The notes under the pieces: generated by a model
Told to the model about the DNA's origin: nothing
Seen by the model: only the letters and a program-made list of their open reading frames with translations
The model's database searches: none
In this document: piece by piece, positions 8,592 to 17,490 of the stretch
Numbering within the stretch: the stretch's first letter is position 1
How the letters are laid out: each line of letters starts with the position of its first letter
Position numbers and translations under genes: made by a program
Assembly: GCA_029959615.1 (NCBI GenBank)
Contig: JASCOD010000004.1
Span: 124,001 to 188,000, forward strand
Length of the DNA stretch: 64,000 nucleotides
DNA from: Flavobacteriaceae bacterium PS02338
Lineage (GTDB): Bacteria > Bacteroidota > Bacteroidia > Sphingobacteriales > Sphingobacteriaceae
Direction: 5' to 3'

Positions 8592-9278
8592 ATGAAAATA
8601 GATAAAGAAGAATTTAGAAAATATGCCGTTAAGCACCATCGCATTAACGGATTAAACGTAGATAGATTTATTGGTGCTACGAATAGTTCACCAAAATCAA
8701 TGACACCTTACATCATTGAGGAGCGTCAGTTGAACGTAGCGCAAATGGATGTATTCTCTCGTTTAATGATGGACCGTATCATCTTCTTAGGTGATGCAGT
8801 TTATGACCAAAATGCAAATATCATTCAAGCGCAGCTATTGTTCTTGCAATCTGTAGATGCTGATAGAGATATTCAAATCTACATCAACTCACCAGGTGGT
8901 TCGGTTTATGCAGGTTTAGGTATTTATGATACAATGCAATACATCACACCAGATGTGGCTACAATTTGTACTGGTATGGCAGCATCAATGGGTGCAGTTT
9001 TGCTAGTAGCGGGCGCTAAAGGTAAACGTGCAGCGTTAAAGCATTCTAGAGTGATGATTCACCAGCCTTCAGGTGGTGCACAAGGGGTGGCATCAGATAT
9101 GGAAATCAATTTGAGAGAGATGCTTAAATTGAAAAAAGAATTATATGACATCATTTCATCACACTCTGGACAATCGTACGAATGGGTAGAAAAAGCATCT
9201 GATCGTGATTATTGGATGACTTCTTCTGAAGCAAAGGAATTTGGAATGATTGATGAAGTATTAGGTGGAACAAAATAA
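8592..9278 (+). CDS. clpP: ATP-dependent Clp protease, proteolytic subunit
   Basis: This 228-residue serine peptidase forms the barrel-shaped proteolytic core that works with ClpX. The catalytic triad is complete: Ser132 in GMAASMGAV, His157 in VMIHQPSG and Asp206 in KASDRDYW, with the same spacing (25 and 49 residues) as in E. coli ClpP. About 30 extra N-terminal residues precede the core and may be a propeptide. clpX follows after an 84-nt spacer that contains a word-type inverted repeat, so the two genes may be only partly coupled. Confidence 0.97.
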   Translation: MKIDKEEFRKYAVKHHRINGLNVDRFIGATNSSPKSMTPYIIEERQLNVAQMDVFSRLMMDRIIFLGDAVYDQNANIIQAQLLFLQSVDADRDIQIYINSPGGSVYAGLGIYDTMQYITPDVATICTGMAASMGAVLLVAGAKGKRAALKHSRVMIHQPSGGAQGVASDMEINLREMLKLKKELYDIISSHSGQSYEWVEKASDRDYWMTSSEAKEFGMIDEVLGGTK

Positions 9279-9288
9279 ATTAGTTAAA

Positions 9289-9355
9289 AGTTGCGGGTTA
9301 TGGGTTAAAAGTCTAGGCTAATAAACTCATAACTTACAACTCATAACTCATAACT
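9289..9355. repeat. Word-type imperfect inverted repeat between clpP and clpX
   Basis: The right arm (9338-9355) is a tandem of the word AACTCAT. The left arm (9289-9306) matches its reverse complement at about 14 of 18 positions. The element ends 8 nt before the clpX start codon. Confidence 0.65.
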
Positions 9356-9362
9356 AAAAAAA

Positions 9363-10601
9363 ATGGCTAGACAAGGAAAAGATTCACATTGCTCGTTTTG
9401 CGGCACTCCTAAAAATGAAACCTTAATGTTAATTGAGGGACTGGATGCTTATATCTGTGATAAATGTGTTAATCAGGCCAATGTTTTACTAGCGCAGGAG
9501 CTGGGAAATAAAAAAGGTAAAGCATTTGATGAGTCGTTTAAACTCTTAAAACCTGCTGAAATCAAGCAACATTTAGATCAGTATGTAATTGGTCAATATG
9601 ATGCGAAAAAAGTACTTTCTGTAGCGGTTTATAACCATTACAAACGTTTAAGTCAAAAGATAGATAAAGACGAAGTAGAGATTGAGAAATCGAATATCAT
9701 GTTGGTTGGCGAAACAGGAACTGGAAAAACGCTTTTAGCTAAAACTATTGCGAAGATCTTACATGTTCCATTTTGTATCGTTGATGCTACTGTTTTAACT
9801 GAGGCTGGTTACGTAGGAGAAGATGTAGAAAGTATTTTAACCCGTTTATTGCAGGCTGCAGATTATGATGTAGCTTCAGCAGAGCGTGGCATCGTTTATA
9901 TTGATGAGGTAGATAAGGTGGCACGTAAAAGTGATAATCCCTCGATAACTAGAGATGTAAGCGGTGAAGGTGTACAACAAGCATTGTTAAAAATTTTAGA
10001 AGGAACGATTGTTAATGTACCACCACAAGGAGGTAGAAAGCATCCAGACCAAAAAATGATTGCGGTAAATACAAACAACATTTTATTTATCTGCGGTGGT
10101 GCTTTTGACGGTATCGAAAGAAAAATTGCTAATCGTTTACGTACGCAAGCAGTGGGCTATAAAGTGAAGAAAGACGAAGTAGATTTAGATTTCAAAAACC
10201 TTTACAAATACATCACTCCTCAAGATTTGAAATCTTTTGGTTTAATACCAGAGCTGATTGGCCGTGTGCCAGTTTTAACCCATTTGGAACCATTGGATAA
10301 AGCAGCTTTGCGTAATATACTAACAGAGCCTAAAAACTCATTGACAAAACAATACGTGAAACTTTTCAATTACGAAAATGTAGCACTTAAATTCGATGAT
10401 GAGGTGTTAGAATTCATTGTCGATAAAGCAATGGAGTATAAATTAGGGGCAAGGGGATTAAGGTCTATCTGCGAATCGATTATGCTAGATGCGATGTACG
10501 ATACGCCGTCCGAAGAAGATGTAAAAGAGTTGGAGATTACATTGGAATATGCCAAAGAGAAATTTGAGAAATCTGATTTCAAAAAACTTAAGGCAGCATA
10601 A
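9363..10601 (+). CDS. clpX: ATP-dependent Clp protease, ATP-binding subunit ClpX
   Basis: A 412-residue AAA+ unfoldase that recognises substrates and feeds them to ClpP. The N-terminal zinc-binding domain has Cys10, Cys13, Cys32 and Cys35. Walker A is GETGTGKT (116-123) and Walker B ends in DEVDK (181-185), followed by the sensor and GRVP motifs of the ClpX family. Its length is normal. It is downstream of clpP on the same strand and ends at a strong terminator. Confidence 0.97.
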   Translation: MARQGKDSHCSFCGTPKNETLMLIEGLDAYICDKCVNQANVLLAQELGNKKGKAFDESFKLLKPAEIKQHLDQYVIGQYDAKKVLSVAVYNHYKRLSQKIDKDEVEIEKSNIMLVGETGTGKTLLAKTIAKILHVPFCIVDATVLTEAGYVGEDVESILTRLLQAADYDVASAERGIVYIDEVDKVARKSDNPSITRDVSGEGVQQALLKILEGTIVNVPPQGGRKHPDQKMIAVNTNNILFICGGAFDGIERKIANRLRTQAVGYKVKKDEVDLDFKNLYKYITPQDLKSFGLIPELIGRVPVLTHLEPLDKAALRNILTEPKNSLTKQYVKLFNYENVALKFDDEVLEFIVDKAMEYKLGARGLRSICESIMLDAMYDTPSEEDVKELEITLEYAKEKFEKSDFKKLKAA

Positions 10602-10607
10602 AATATA

Positions 10608-10634
10608 AATCCCGACTTGTTCGGGATTTTTTTT
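10608..10634 (+). terminator. Rho-independent terminator after clpX
   Basis: The stem AATCCCGA/TCGGGATT with a 5-nt loop is followed by a T-run, 7 nt after the clpX stop codon. Confidence 0.85.
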
Positions 10635-10653
10635 AACCTATTGGTTTTATTGT

Positions 10654-10700
10654 TAATGGAAAATAGTTCATAGCCATTAACCATAATCTATAAACTATGA
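10654..10700. repeat. Word-type inverted repeat before the AMP nucleosidase gene
   Basis: TTAATGG and GTTCATAG are each followed by their reverse complements (CCATTAA and CTATGAAC) with interleaved spacing, giving a compact foldable region upstream of the gene. Confidence 0.5.
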
Positions 10701-10722
10701 ACAAAAAATTATAAATTTAAAG

Positions 10723-10729
10723 AAAGGAG
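10723..10729 (+). promoter_or_regulatory. Shine-Dalgarno-like ribosome binding site
   Basis: AAAGGAG lies 7 nt before ATG 10737. Such a strong Shine-Dalgarno match is unusual among the genes of this window and supports the chosen start. Confidence 0.55.
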
Positions 10730-10736
10730 AAAATGT

Positions 10737-11609
10737 ATGAATGAAGAAAAAGATGTAAAAAAAGATGAAGAAGTAGCAAAAGTTGTGAAAAAAGCAAAAA
10801 AAGCTAAAGAAGTAGAGACTCCAGTTAGAAAAGGTTTGAAAACCAAAGAGGATATCGTGAAAAACTGGTTGCCTCGCTATACTGGAAGGCCCTTGGAAGA
10901 GTTTGGTCAATATATCCTATTAACTAATTTTAGCAAATATGTAGGGCTATTCTCTGAATGGAATGACAATGCACCTATTTATGGTTTAGACAAACCAATG
11001 CAAAGCGTAACCGCTAATGGTATCACCATTATTAATTTTGGTATGGGAAGTCCGCTGGCAGCAACTATGATGGATTTGTTGACAGCTATTCAACCAAAAG
11101 CAGTATTGTTTTTGGGTAAATGCGGCGGTTTAAAGAAGAAAAACCAGATAGGTGATCTTATCCTTCCAATTGCAGCAATTAGGGGAGAGGGAACGTCTAA
11201 TGATTATTTGCCAGCAGAAGTACCAGCACTACCATCTTTCGCATTGCAAAAAGCGATATCTACTACTATTAGAGATCATTCTAGGGATTATTGGACTGGA
11301 ACTTGTTACACTACTAACCGTAGAGTTTGGGAGCATGATAAAGACTTTAAGAAATACTTGAAAAGCTTACGTGCAATGGCGGTAGATATGGAAACTGCAA
11401 CTGTTTTCACTACAGGTTTTGCTAATAAAATTCCTACTGGAGCTTTGTTGCTAGTTTCAGATCAGCCGATGATTCCAGAGGGAGTAAAAACAACAGAAAG
11501 CGATAGCTCGGTAACAGCTAACTACGTAGAAACGCACTTGAGAATTGGTATCGATTCGTTGAAACAATTGATCAACGGAGGTTTAACGGTTAAACACCTT
11601 AAGTTTTAA
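10737..11609 (+). CDS. amn: AMP nucleosidase
   Basis: This 290-residue protein has the phosphorylase/nucleosidase fold. It shows GMGSPLAATMMDLL and VLFLGKCGGLKKKNQIGDLILP (phosphate/ribose site) and the conserved AVDMETATVF segment typical of the AMP nucleosidase/MTAN superfamily. It should split AMP into adenine and ribose-5-phosphate and so help set adenylate levels. The first ~30 residues are almost entirely Lys and Glu, an unstructured extension before the catalytic domain. The long N-terminal regulatory domain of E. coli Amn is absent, as in the short Bacteroidota form. It is transcribed alone. Confidence 0.85.
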   Translation: MNEEKDVKKDEEVAKVVKKAKKAKEVETPVRKGLKTKEDIVKNWLPRYTGRPLEEFGQYILLTNFSKYVGLFSEWNDNAPIYGLDKPMQSVTANGITIINFGMGSPLAATMMDLLTAIQPKAVLFLGKCGGLKKKNQIGDLILPIAAIRGEGTSNDYLPAEVPALPSFALQKAISTTIRDHSRDYWTGTCYTTNRRVWEHDKDFKKYLKSLRAMAVDMETATVFTTGFANKIPTGALLLVSDQPMIPEGVKTTESDSSVTANYVETHLRIGIDSLKQLINGGLTVKHLKF

Positions 11610-11629
11610 TCATTCAAAATTTTGACGAG

Positions 11630-11695
11630 CCTGTCATACTGAGCCTTTAGAAGTATCTACTTAACAGATTCTCCATTGTGTTCAGAATGACAACC
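11630..11695. repeat. GTCATTCTGAG-type intergenic palindromic repeat
   Basis: The left arm CCTGTCATACTGAGCC (11630-11645) and right arm GTGTTCAGAATGACAACC (11678-11695) are imperfect reverse complements. This resembles a palindromic repeat of the form GTCATTCTGAG...CAGAATGAC that I know from many bacterial genomes. It separates the convergent amn and sixA genes and stops 3 nt from the sixA stop codon. Confidence 0.65.
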
Positions 11696-11698
11696 CTG

Positions 11699-12199
11699 TC
11701 AATCTAATCCACTTTTCGGATAATCGAATAACACTAATTTTCCGGTATCATTACTAATCAATTTCCATTCATCAAAAGGAAATTCAATTACTGCTGTGCT
11801 ACAAGTTGGCATATTGGTTATATACTCGTCCGTGAGATAGTTTAAAAGATCTGTTAAACCAGGATTGTGACCAAACAAGGCGATATGGTCAAATTTGTCG
11901 TCAAAGTCATTAATTATATTTAATAGCGTTTTAGTACTTGCCTCATATATTAAGGCTTCGGTATTAAGTTCACTAGCTGTCAATCCCCATTCTGAAGCGA
12001 AATACTTCGCAGTAGTTAAAGCTCGCAATGCTGGACTACTAACAATAGTATCTGGCTTAATGCCTTTAGCTACAAATCGTTGTGCCATTTCAGGAGCATT
12101 TTTATGTCCTCTGTGATTTAGCGGTCTATCGAAATCTTTAAGGGTGAAATCTCCCCAATCAGATTTAGCATGCCTAATGATAATTAATTGCTTAGCCAT
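11699..12199 (-). CDS. SixA-like histidine phosphatase
   Basis: A 166-residue cytoplasmic protein of the histidine phosphatase superfamily. The catalytic RH motif appears at the start as IIIRHAKSDWGD, the second histidine is in ALFGHNPGLTDLL, and DRPLNHRGHKNA is the SixA-type segment. SixA of E. coli dephosphorylates a phosphohistidine carrier domain, so the substrate here could be a phosphohistidine or a small phosphoester. It overlaps the upstream GT9 gene by 8 nt, so the two are translationally coupled. Confidence 0.85.
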   Translation of the reverse strand: MAKQLIIIRHAKSDWGDFTLKDFDRPLNHRGHKNAPEMAQRFVAKGIKPDTIVSSPALRALTTAKYFASEWGLTASELNTEALIYEASTKTLLNIINDFDDKFDHIALFGHNPGLTDLLNYLTDEYITNMPTCSTAVIEFPFDEWKLISNDTGKLVLFDYPKSGLD

Positions 12200-13220
12200 T
12201 TAATTTCTCCCTTATTTTGTGGACAATGGTTTTAGGTTCGATTAGGCTGATGCATTCTTCAACACCACAAAGGCAAGATTTGTTTCCATAGATAGAATTT
12301 GGTCTGTTAGGATGATCGATCTGAATGCAATCTGCTAAAGATTGTCCGTAACCTAAAAAACCAGCAAAGGGATGGGTTGGACCCCAAACAGAAACTACAG
12401 GTGTTCCCATTAAAGAAGCCATGTGCATTCCGGAGGAATCCATGCTAAGCATTAAATCTAAATGAGCAATGATCGCCAATTCTTCAGCTAGTTTAAATTG
12501 TTTGATGGTATTGATTAACAATGGATTTTTTTCTTTCCACTTTTGTGCAATTTGAAACTCTTGTTCACCTCCACCAAAAAGCAATACTTTATACCCGGCT
12601 TCAGTCAACAATTCAAGAACCTTTTCCATTTTTGCTGCTGGATACATTTTATAGCTATGCTGCGCAAAAGGAGCAATTCCAATTTTTTTTATTGTTATGT
12701 CTTTGAAAAAATCTTTTGCTTTTTCTGGTAGGGCAGGATTTTGTCTTTTTAACTGATGCGTTAGTTTGAGATTTAAACCGAGACTTCTCAATGCATCGCC
12801 ATAACGTTCTACAGTAGGTTTTAAAGGTTTAAGGATTTTATGATTAGTTCTGGTTAATGCTTTTTTTTCAGAACGTCCTTTATCAATTCGTTTGATTTTA
12901 GTACCGTAAAACCTGAAGAAAAGCGATAAAATTCTGCTTCTAATATTGTCATGTAAATCAGCTACTGCATCGGGGTGATAGTGCTTCAGTTCCTTAAATA
13001 AGCGATATAAACCTGCAAATCCTTTGTGTTCCTGTTTAGGTTGTATAGGATGAAAAGTTAAATCGTGTATTTCGCTAAAAAATGGTTCAAAAGGTGCTCG
13101 GCTTACCATCACCAAGTTAACATCGGGATTTTGTTCTTTAAGTTCCTTTAAAACAGAAGCGACCATGGCTACATCGCCCATGGCCGAAAAACGAAATATG
13201 ATAATGGTTTTAGCAGACAT
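12192..13220 (-). CDS. Glycosyltransferase family 9 protein (heptosyltransferase-like)
   Basis: This 342-residue protein has the two Rossmann-like halves of GT9 enzymes. The N-terminal motif is IIFRFSAMGDVAMVASVLKEL, and the donor-site motifs are GIAPFAQHSYKMYP and SMDSSGMHMASLMGTPVVSVWGPTHP. GT9 members transfer heptose (or related sugars) onto lipopolysaccharide core. The gene sits 14 nt from a DUF4254 gene and overlaps a SixA-like phosphatase. GT9-DUF4254 pairing is common in Bacteroidota, which points to a shared envelope-glycan role. The exact sugar is not known. Confidence 0.88.
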   Translation of the reverse strand: MSAKTIIIFRFSAMGDVAMVASVLKELKEQNPDVNLVMVSRAPFEPFFSEIHDLTFHPIQPKQEHKGFAGLYRLFKELKHYHPDAVADLHDNIRSRILSLFFRFYGTKIKRIDKGRSEKKALTRTNHKILKPLKPTVERYGDALRSLGLNLKLTHQLKRQNPALPEKAKDFFKDITIKKIGIAPFAQHSYKMYPAAKMEKVLELLTEAGYKVLLFGGGEQEFQIAQKWKEKNPLLINTIKQFKLAEELAIIAHLDLMLSMDSSGMHMASLMGTPVVSVWGPTHPFAGFLGYGQSLADCIQIDHPNRPNSIYGNKSCLCGVEECISLIEPKTIVHKIREKLNG

Positions 13221-13233
13221 AACTAAGTTCTGC

Positions 13234-13836
13234 TTAAGCTTTATTGTACAATACCGGATTTAGGCTAGGATCATTGTACATCTTCATTTGTTTATAGACT
13301 TTCATATATTTATTGCCGTTTTGGATATCTGTTAAAAGTTCATCTATACTTGTAGAAAGATCTTTTCGCTGTGTTAAAAGAATATCCAATTTTCCTTGAC
13401 AAAGTTGTTTATGTTCAGTACTTGCACTAGGTCTATTTACTTCCTCTTGCATGTGATAGATTTTCAATGCTAGGATAGAAAGCCTGTCTATTGCCCAAGC
13501 TGGACTTTCAGTGTTTATTTTAGCCTCAGCTTTAGCTTGAATACCTTCGAACTTTTGAAGAAAATAACTATCGATATACTCTACCATGTCCGTTCTTACC
13601 TGATTTTGAGCATCAATTCTTCTCTTCCATTGTAAACCCTCAACTGCATCGATCTCTGGATTTCTAACCACATCTTCCATATGCCACTGAGCGGTATCAA
13701 TCCAATTCTTGTGATACAGTAAGTGCTCAATGCTTTGGCTTTCAAAAGGGTTGTTGATTGGATGATCTATCTCATCGAAAAGATGATAATCTGCTATGGA
13801 TTGGATAAAAATCTGGTTGGCTAATTCACTAATCAT
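13234..13836 (-). CDS. DUF4254 domain protein
   Basis: A 200-residue, all-helical soluble protein with the conserved features of DUF4254: HLLYHKNWIDTAQWHMEDVVR-like charged helices and WAIDRLSILALKIYHM near the middle. No signal peptide or catalytic motif is visible. Its molecular function is unknown. It is the first gene of a three-gene minus-strand run with a GT9 glycosyltransferase and a SixA-like phosphatase, which suggests a role tied to lipopolysaccharide core assembly. Confidence 0.8.
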   Translation of the reverse strand: MISELANQIFIQSIADYHLFDEIDHPINNPFESQSIEHLLYHKNWIDTAQWHMEDVVRNPEIDAVEGLQWKRRIDAQNQVRTDMVEYIDSYFLQKFEGIQAKAEAKINTESPAWAIDRLSILALKIYHMQEEVNRPSASTEHKQLCQGKLDILLTQRKDLSTSIDELLTDIQNGNKYMKVYKQMKMYNDPSLNPVLYNKA

Positions 13837-13870
13837 TCACAAAGTTATTTTATTTTTTTAAAAGGAAGAC

Positions 13871-15550
13871 TTAATTCTTTTTGCTAGAAAAGAAGTCTTC
13901 GATTTCATTAAGAGAAAATGCATTTAAACATTTTTCGGCAGTTAATCCACCTTTTCGGGCAACCATTACGCCATAACGCATGTCTAAAAAGCCTTCCTTA
14001 CGGTGAGCATCCGGATTGATAGAAAGCAAAACTCCCTTTTCTAACGCATAGCGATGCCAACGCCAATCTAAATCTAAACGTAGCGGATTGGCATTAATCT
14101 CAATTACCACTCCATTGGCTGCACAAGCGTCAATTACCTTTTTATAATCGATATCGTAGCCTTTTCTACTTAATAGCAATCTTCCTGTTGGATGGCCTAA
14201 AATAGTAGTGTAAGGGTTTTCGATAGCTTTAAGTAAGCGTTCTGTGGCTTTTTCTTCCGTCATTTTTAACTGACTGTGAACGGAAGCTACTACAAAATCG
14301 AAGGTTTTTAGAATGTCGTCGCTGTAATCAAGAGAACCGTCATATAAAATATCACTTTCAATACCTTTGAAAATTTTGAACGGCGCTAGCTTTTGATTCA
14401 GCTCAGCAATCTGTTGGTGCTGTGCATAAACCCTTTGTTCATTTAATCCATTAGCATAAAATGCCGATTTAGAGTGGTCGCAAATTCCCAGGTATTCCAA
14501 TTTTAACACATCACGACAATACAATGCCATTTCCTCTAAAGTATGTACACCATCGCTCCAATCAGAGTGGTTGTGTAAACTTCCTTTTAAATCATTATCG
14601 GTAATAAGTGTTGGTAATTGATGTTTTTTAGCTAGCTCAATTTCATCCAAACCTTCACGCAATTCAGGCGTAACGAAATCTAAACTTGCCTTTTCATAAA
14701 TCTCTTGCTCAGTTTTAAAAATATGATCACCAGCTAGTGCAAGTACTTCGTTAACATGTGTTTCGCTACCGGTAAGCCTAAAGTAATCAAGGTAGAAGTT
14801 TACTTTCGGAACAATAAATAGTTTTATGTTTAAGCCACTTTCTGTTTGAGCGCTGAATACATTGCTAGTTATTTCTGTAAAGCCAATCTCAAAGTCTACT
14901 AGTTGAGTAAATAGAACATCTGGGTTTTCTGTTCCAATAATGAAAACTACTTCTTCAATAATTTCACACAATCTTCTATACTCTCCTGCAATCCCGAACA
15001 ATGATTCGTGATCTATTTGGTTAAGCCAAACCGATAGCTTTTCGTGTATGTCGTTCACAATTGGTTCTGCCTGGGCATATAGAAACTTGCCGCTGGCAGC
15101 CATTTTAAACTCTATTACTTTTTTAATTTCTTCTTGAGTTTTTAGACCAAAACCTTTGGCTTCAATCAAACGGTTTTCATTGCAAGCGTAGTAAAGTTCA
15201 CCGATACTTTCAATATGTAGGTCGTTCCAAATTACGCCAATCTTTTTAGGGCCTATACCTTTTATCGCCAACATTTCTACAATGCCTGGAGGTGTTTGAC
15301 TCAATAAAGTTTCCAGTTCGCCAATAGTGCCAGTTTCTAGAAGTTCTACTACTTTGGCGGCGATGCTTTTTCCAATACCATCTATTTTATCAATCTCGCT
15401 GGTTGGTTTACTTGAGATTGCAAAAGGTAATTTATCTATTTTAAATGCTGCATTTGCTACAGATTTTATCTTAAATGGATTTTCGTTGTGAAGTTCCATT
15501 AACTGCGATAATAACCTCAGCGTACGAGCTATGGGCTTGTTTTCCATCAA
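13871..15550 (-). CDS. PolX-like protein: helix-hairpin-helix and PHP nuclease domains with degenerate polymerase site
   Basis: The 559-residue protein has the bacterial PolX layout: helix-hairpin-helix DNA-binding segments (about 1-150, for example IDGIGKSIAAKVVEL and IKGIGPKKIG), a polymerase-beta-like region (about 160-310), and a C-terminal PHP phosphoesterase (about 320-559). The PHP metal ligands are all present: H326 and H328, D358 and H359, E398, H425, H453, D514 and H516. The polymerase catalytic aspartates are not. GEYRRLCEIIEEVVF puts Glu200 and Val202 where PolX normally has GDxD, and K243 stands where the third Asp is expected. It is therefore probably a 3'-5' exonuclease or AP-site repair enzyme without nucleotidyl transfer. 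Confidence 0.85.
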   Translation of the reverse strand: MMENKPIARTLRLLSQLMELHNENPFKIKSVANAAFKIDKLPFAISSKPTSEIDKIDGIGKSIAAKVVELLETGTIGELETLLSQTPPGIVEMLAIKGIGPKKIGVIWNDLHIESIGELYYACNENRLIEAKGFGLKTQEEIKKVIEFKMAASGKFLYAQAEPIVNDIHEKLSVWLNQIDHESLFGIAGEYRRLCEIIEEVVFIIGTENPDVLFTQLVDFEIGFTEITSNVFSAQTESGLNIKLFIVPKVNFYLDYFRLTGSETHVNEVLALAGDHIFKTEQEIYEKASLDFVTPELREGLDEIELAKKHQLPTLITDNDLKGSLHNHSDWSDGVHTLEEMALYCRDVLKLEYLGICDHSKSAFYANGLNEQRVYAQHQQIAELNQKLAPFKIFKGIESDILYDGSLDYSDDILKTFDFVVASVHSQLKMTEEKATERLLKAIENPYTTILGHPTGRLLLSRKGYDIDYKKVIDACAANGVVIEINANPLRLDLDWRWHRYALEKGVLLSINPDAHRKEGFLDMRYGVMVARKGGLTAEKCLNAFSLNEIEDFFSSKKN

Positions 15551-15565
15551 AAAGTGTTCAGGTAT

Positions 15566-15612
15566 TAGAGATTAGTGCTACTAATCGTAATTCGTAAATC
15601 TAAAATTGTAAA
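15566..15612. repeat. Word-type repeat between sppA and the PolX-like gene
   Basis: GATTAG (15570-15575) and CTAATC (15581-15586) form a small hairpin, followed by tandem variants of AATCGTAA/AATTGTAA. This is another member of the intergenic word-repeat class in this window. Confidence 0.45.
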
Positions 15613-17379
15613 TTATTTGATTCTAATCTCGTAATCCATTCTAGCTTGAATGCCAGTATTGCTTATTGCTTTTTGCATTTGTTTGTACAATACATAGTTT
15701 TCACCAAACTCTTTTTTAGCATAATAAGCACTAACATTTTCTTTGGCAGAACCTAAGAATTGCTTTAATGGATCAATTTTTTCTGGATATTCAACTACTT
15801 TGTAATCTTTCAATTTAGCTTTTTTAGCAGCAGAAGTCACCGCATCGCCGAAACTTCCAATTCTGTCGGCTAGACCATTTTTTACGGCATCGGTACCAAT
15901 CCACACACGACCGCCACCTAAACTATCTACCTGTGTTTTGGTTTTCTTTCTTCCATCAGCCACCTTGGCGATAAAAGTATCGTAGATGTTGTTCACGCCT
16001 TTTTGAATAATCGCTCTCTCTGCTGGTGTTAATGGTCTATTACTACTCATAATGTCGGCGTATTGACTAGTTTTAACACCATCGAAAGTTAGCCCTAATT
16101 TATTGTTGAATAACTCTTGGAAGTTGAAGATGACACCAAAAACGCCGATTGAACCTGTTATGGTGTTAGGTTGCACAAAAATACTATCAGCAGCACAACC
16201 AATGTAATATCCGCCGGATGCGGCAACATCACCGAAAGAAGCAATTACTGTTTTCACCTTTTTGCTCAATACCATTTCTCTCCAAATCACATCAGAAGCT
16301 AAAGCACTACCACCACCAGAATTTACACGAAGCACAATCGCTTTTACGTCATCATCTAAACGAGCTTTTCTAATGGCACGGGAAATACGCTCAGATCCAA
16401 TTTGTTCATCAGAGCCTTCGCCACCAACAATATCGCCGTTGGCATAAATTACAGCTACTTTGTTTTTTGAGCTAGATTCGTCTTCTGTAGTTAAACTTTT
16501 GACATAATCGTTAATGCTTACGGTATTAATGTCTTTCTTTTTATCCGTTCCAGTAATGTTCCTTAATTCATCTAAAATTTCATCTTTATATTTTAACCCG
16601 TCTACCATTTTGTAAGCCAAGGCATCTTTAGGTAGCTGTATTTTATACTGATCAGCGATTTGAGCTAAGCTATCTTTTTCGATTTTACGGGTTTGAGAAA
16701 TGCCTGTCAAGAAAGTGTCGTATAGCCCATTTACATAAGCCGTAACCTGCTGACGATTGTAATCACTCATTTTAGTGTTGATCAATGGTTCGACTGCACT
16801 TTTATAATTTCCTACACGAATAATTTGTGCTTCGATACCTAGCTTTTCTAATGCTCCTTTAAAGAACATCAGATTAGAGCTAAAACCTTTAAACTCCAAA
16901 TCTCCTTCAGGGTTTAAGTATACCTTATTAGCCGCAGAAGCTAAATAATAAGCTCCTTGAGAATACACTTCGCTATAAGCGATTACAGGTTTTTTACTTT
17001 TCTTAAAGTCGATGATGGCATTTCTAACTTCTAACATAGTCGCCATGCCTGCATTAGGAGCACTTACATTAATATAAACTGCTTGGATTTTTTCATCAGA
17101 TTGTGCTTTCTTTAAAGCTTTAATCACATCGTTAAAACCTATGCTTTTATCACTAGAACCGCCAAGAAAACTTCCAAAAGAACCTTCCGGTGTGCGCTCT
17201 ATAATTGCCTGATCTAGATTTAAGTATAAAACAGAGTTTTTCTTTACTACGGTTTCCTTTTCACTGCCTATTGAAGAAATCATTCCAACAAATACAATGA
17301 AAAATAGCACGCCTAAAATAACTGCTGAGATAACAATACCGAACACGGTAGCGAAAACATATTTGAAAAATTCTTTCAT
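15613..17379 (-). CDS. sppA: Signal peptide peptidase SppA, 67-kDa type
   Basis: A 588-residue membrane-anchored serine/lysine protease with one N-terminal transmembrane segment (about residues 7-35) and two tandem S49 domains. The general base is K193 in GNYKSAVEPL and the nucleophile is S388 in DVAASGGYYIG, as in the E. coli-type long SppA. It degrades signal peptides left in the inner membrane after protein export. The catalytic residues are complete and the length is normal. It is divergent from folK. Confidence 0.93.
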   Translation of the reverse strand: MKEFFKYVFATVFGIVISAVILGVLFFIVFVGMISSIGSEKETVVKKNSVLYLNLDQAIIERTPEGSFGSFLGGSSDKSIGFNDVIKALKKAQSDEKIQAVYINVSAPNAGMATMLEVRNAIIDFKKSKKPVIAYSEVYSQGAYYLASAANKVYLNPEGDLEFKGFSSNLMFFKGALEKLGIEAQIIRVGNYKSAVEPLINTKMSDYNRQQVTAYVNGLYDTFLTGISQTRKIEKDSLAQIADQYKIQLPKDALAYKMVDGLKYKDEILDELRNITGTDKKKDINTVSINDYVKSLTTEDESSSKNKVAVIYANGDIVGGEGSDEQIGSERISRAIRKARLDDDVKAIVLRVNSGGGSALASDVIWREMVLSKKVKTVIASFGDVAASGGYYIGCAADSIFVQPNTITGSIGVFGVIFNFQELFNNKLGLTFDGVKTSQYADIMSSNRPLTPAERAIIQKGVNNIYDTFIAKVADGRKKTKTQVDSLGGGRVWIGTDAVKNGLADRIGSFGDAVTSAAKKAKLKDYKVVEYPEKIDPLKQFLGSAKENVSAYYAKKEFGENYVLYKQMQKAISNTGIQARMDYEIRIK

Positions 17380-17490
17380 AAGTTTTAATAACGTTTAATT
17401 TGTAAATATAAAAAATGCATCGTGATATACCGCAATTGAGCTAACGAAGCTAGAAATAAATTATAACTCGTTTAGCTAAATAAAAACAAT

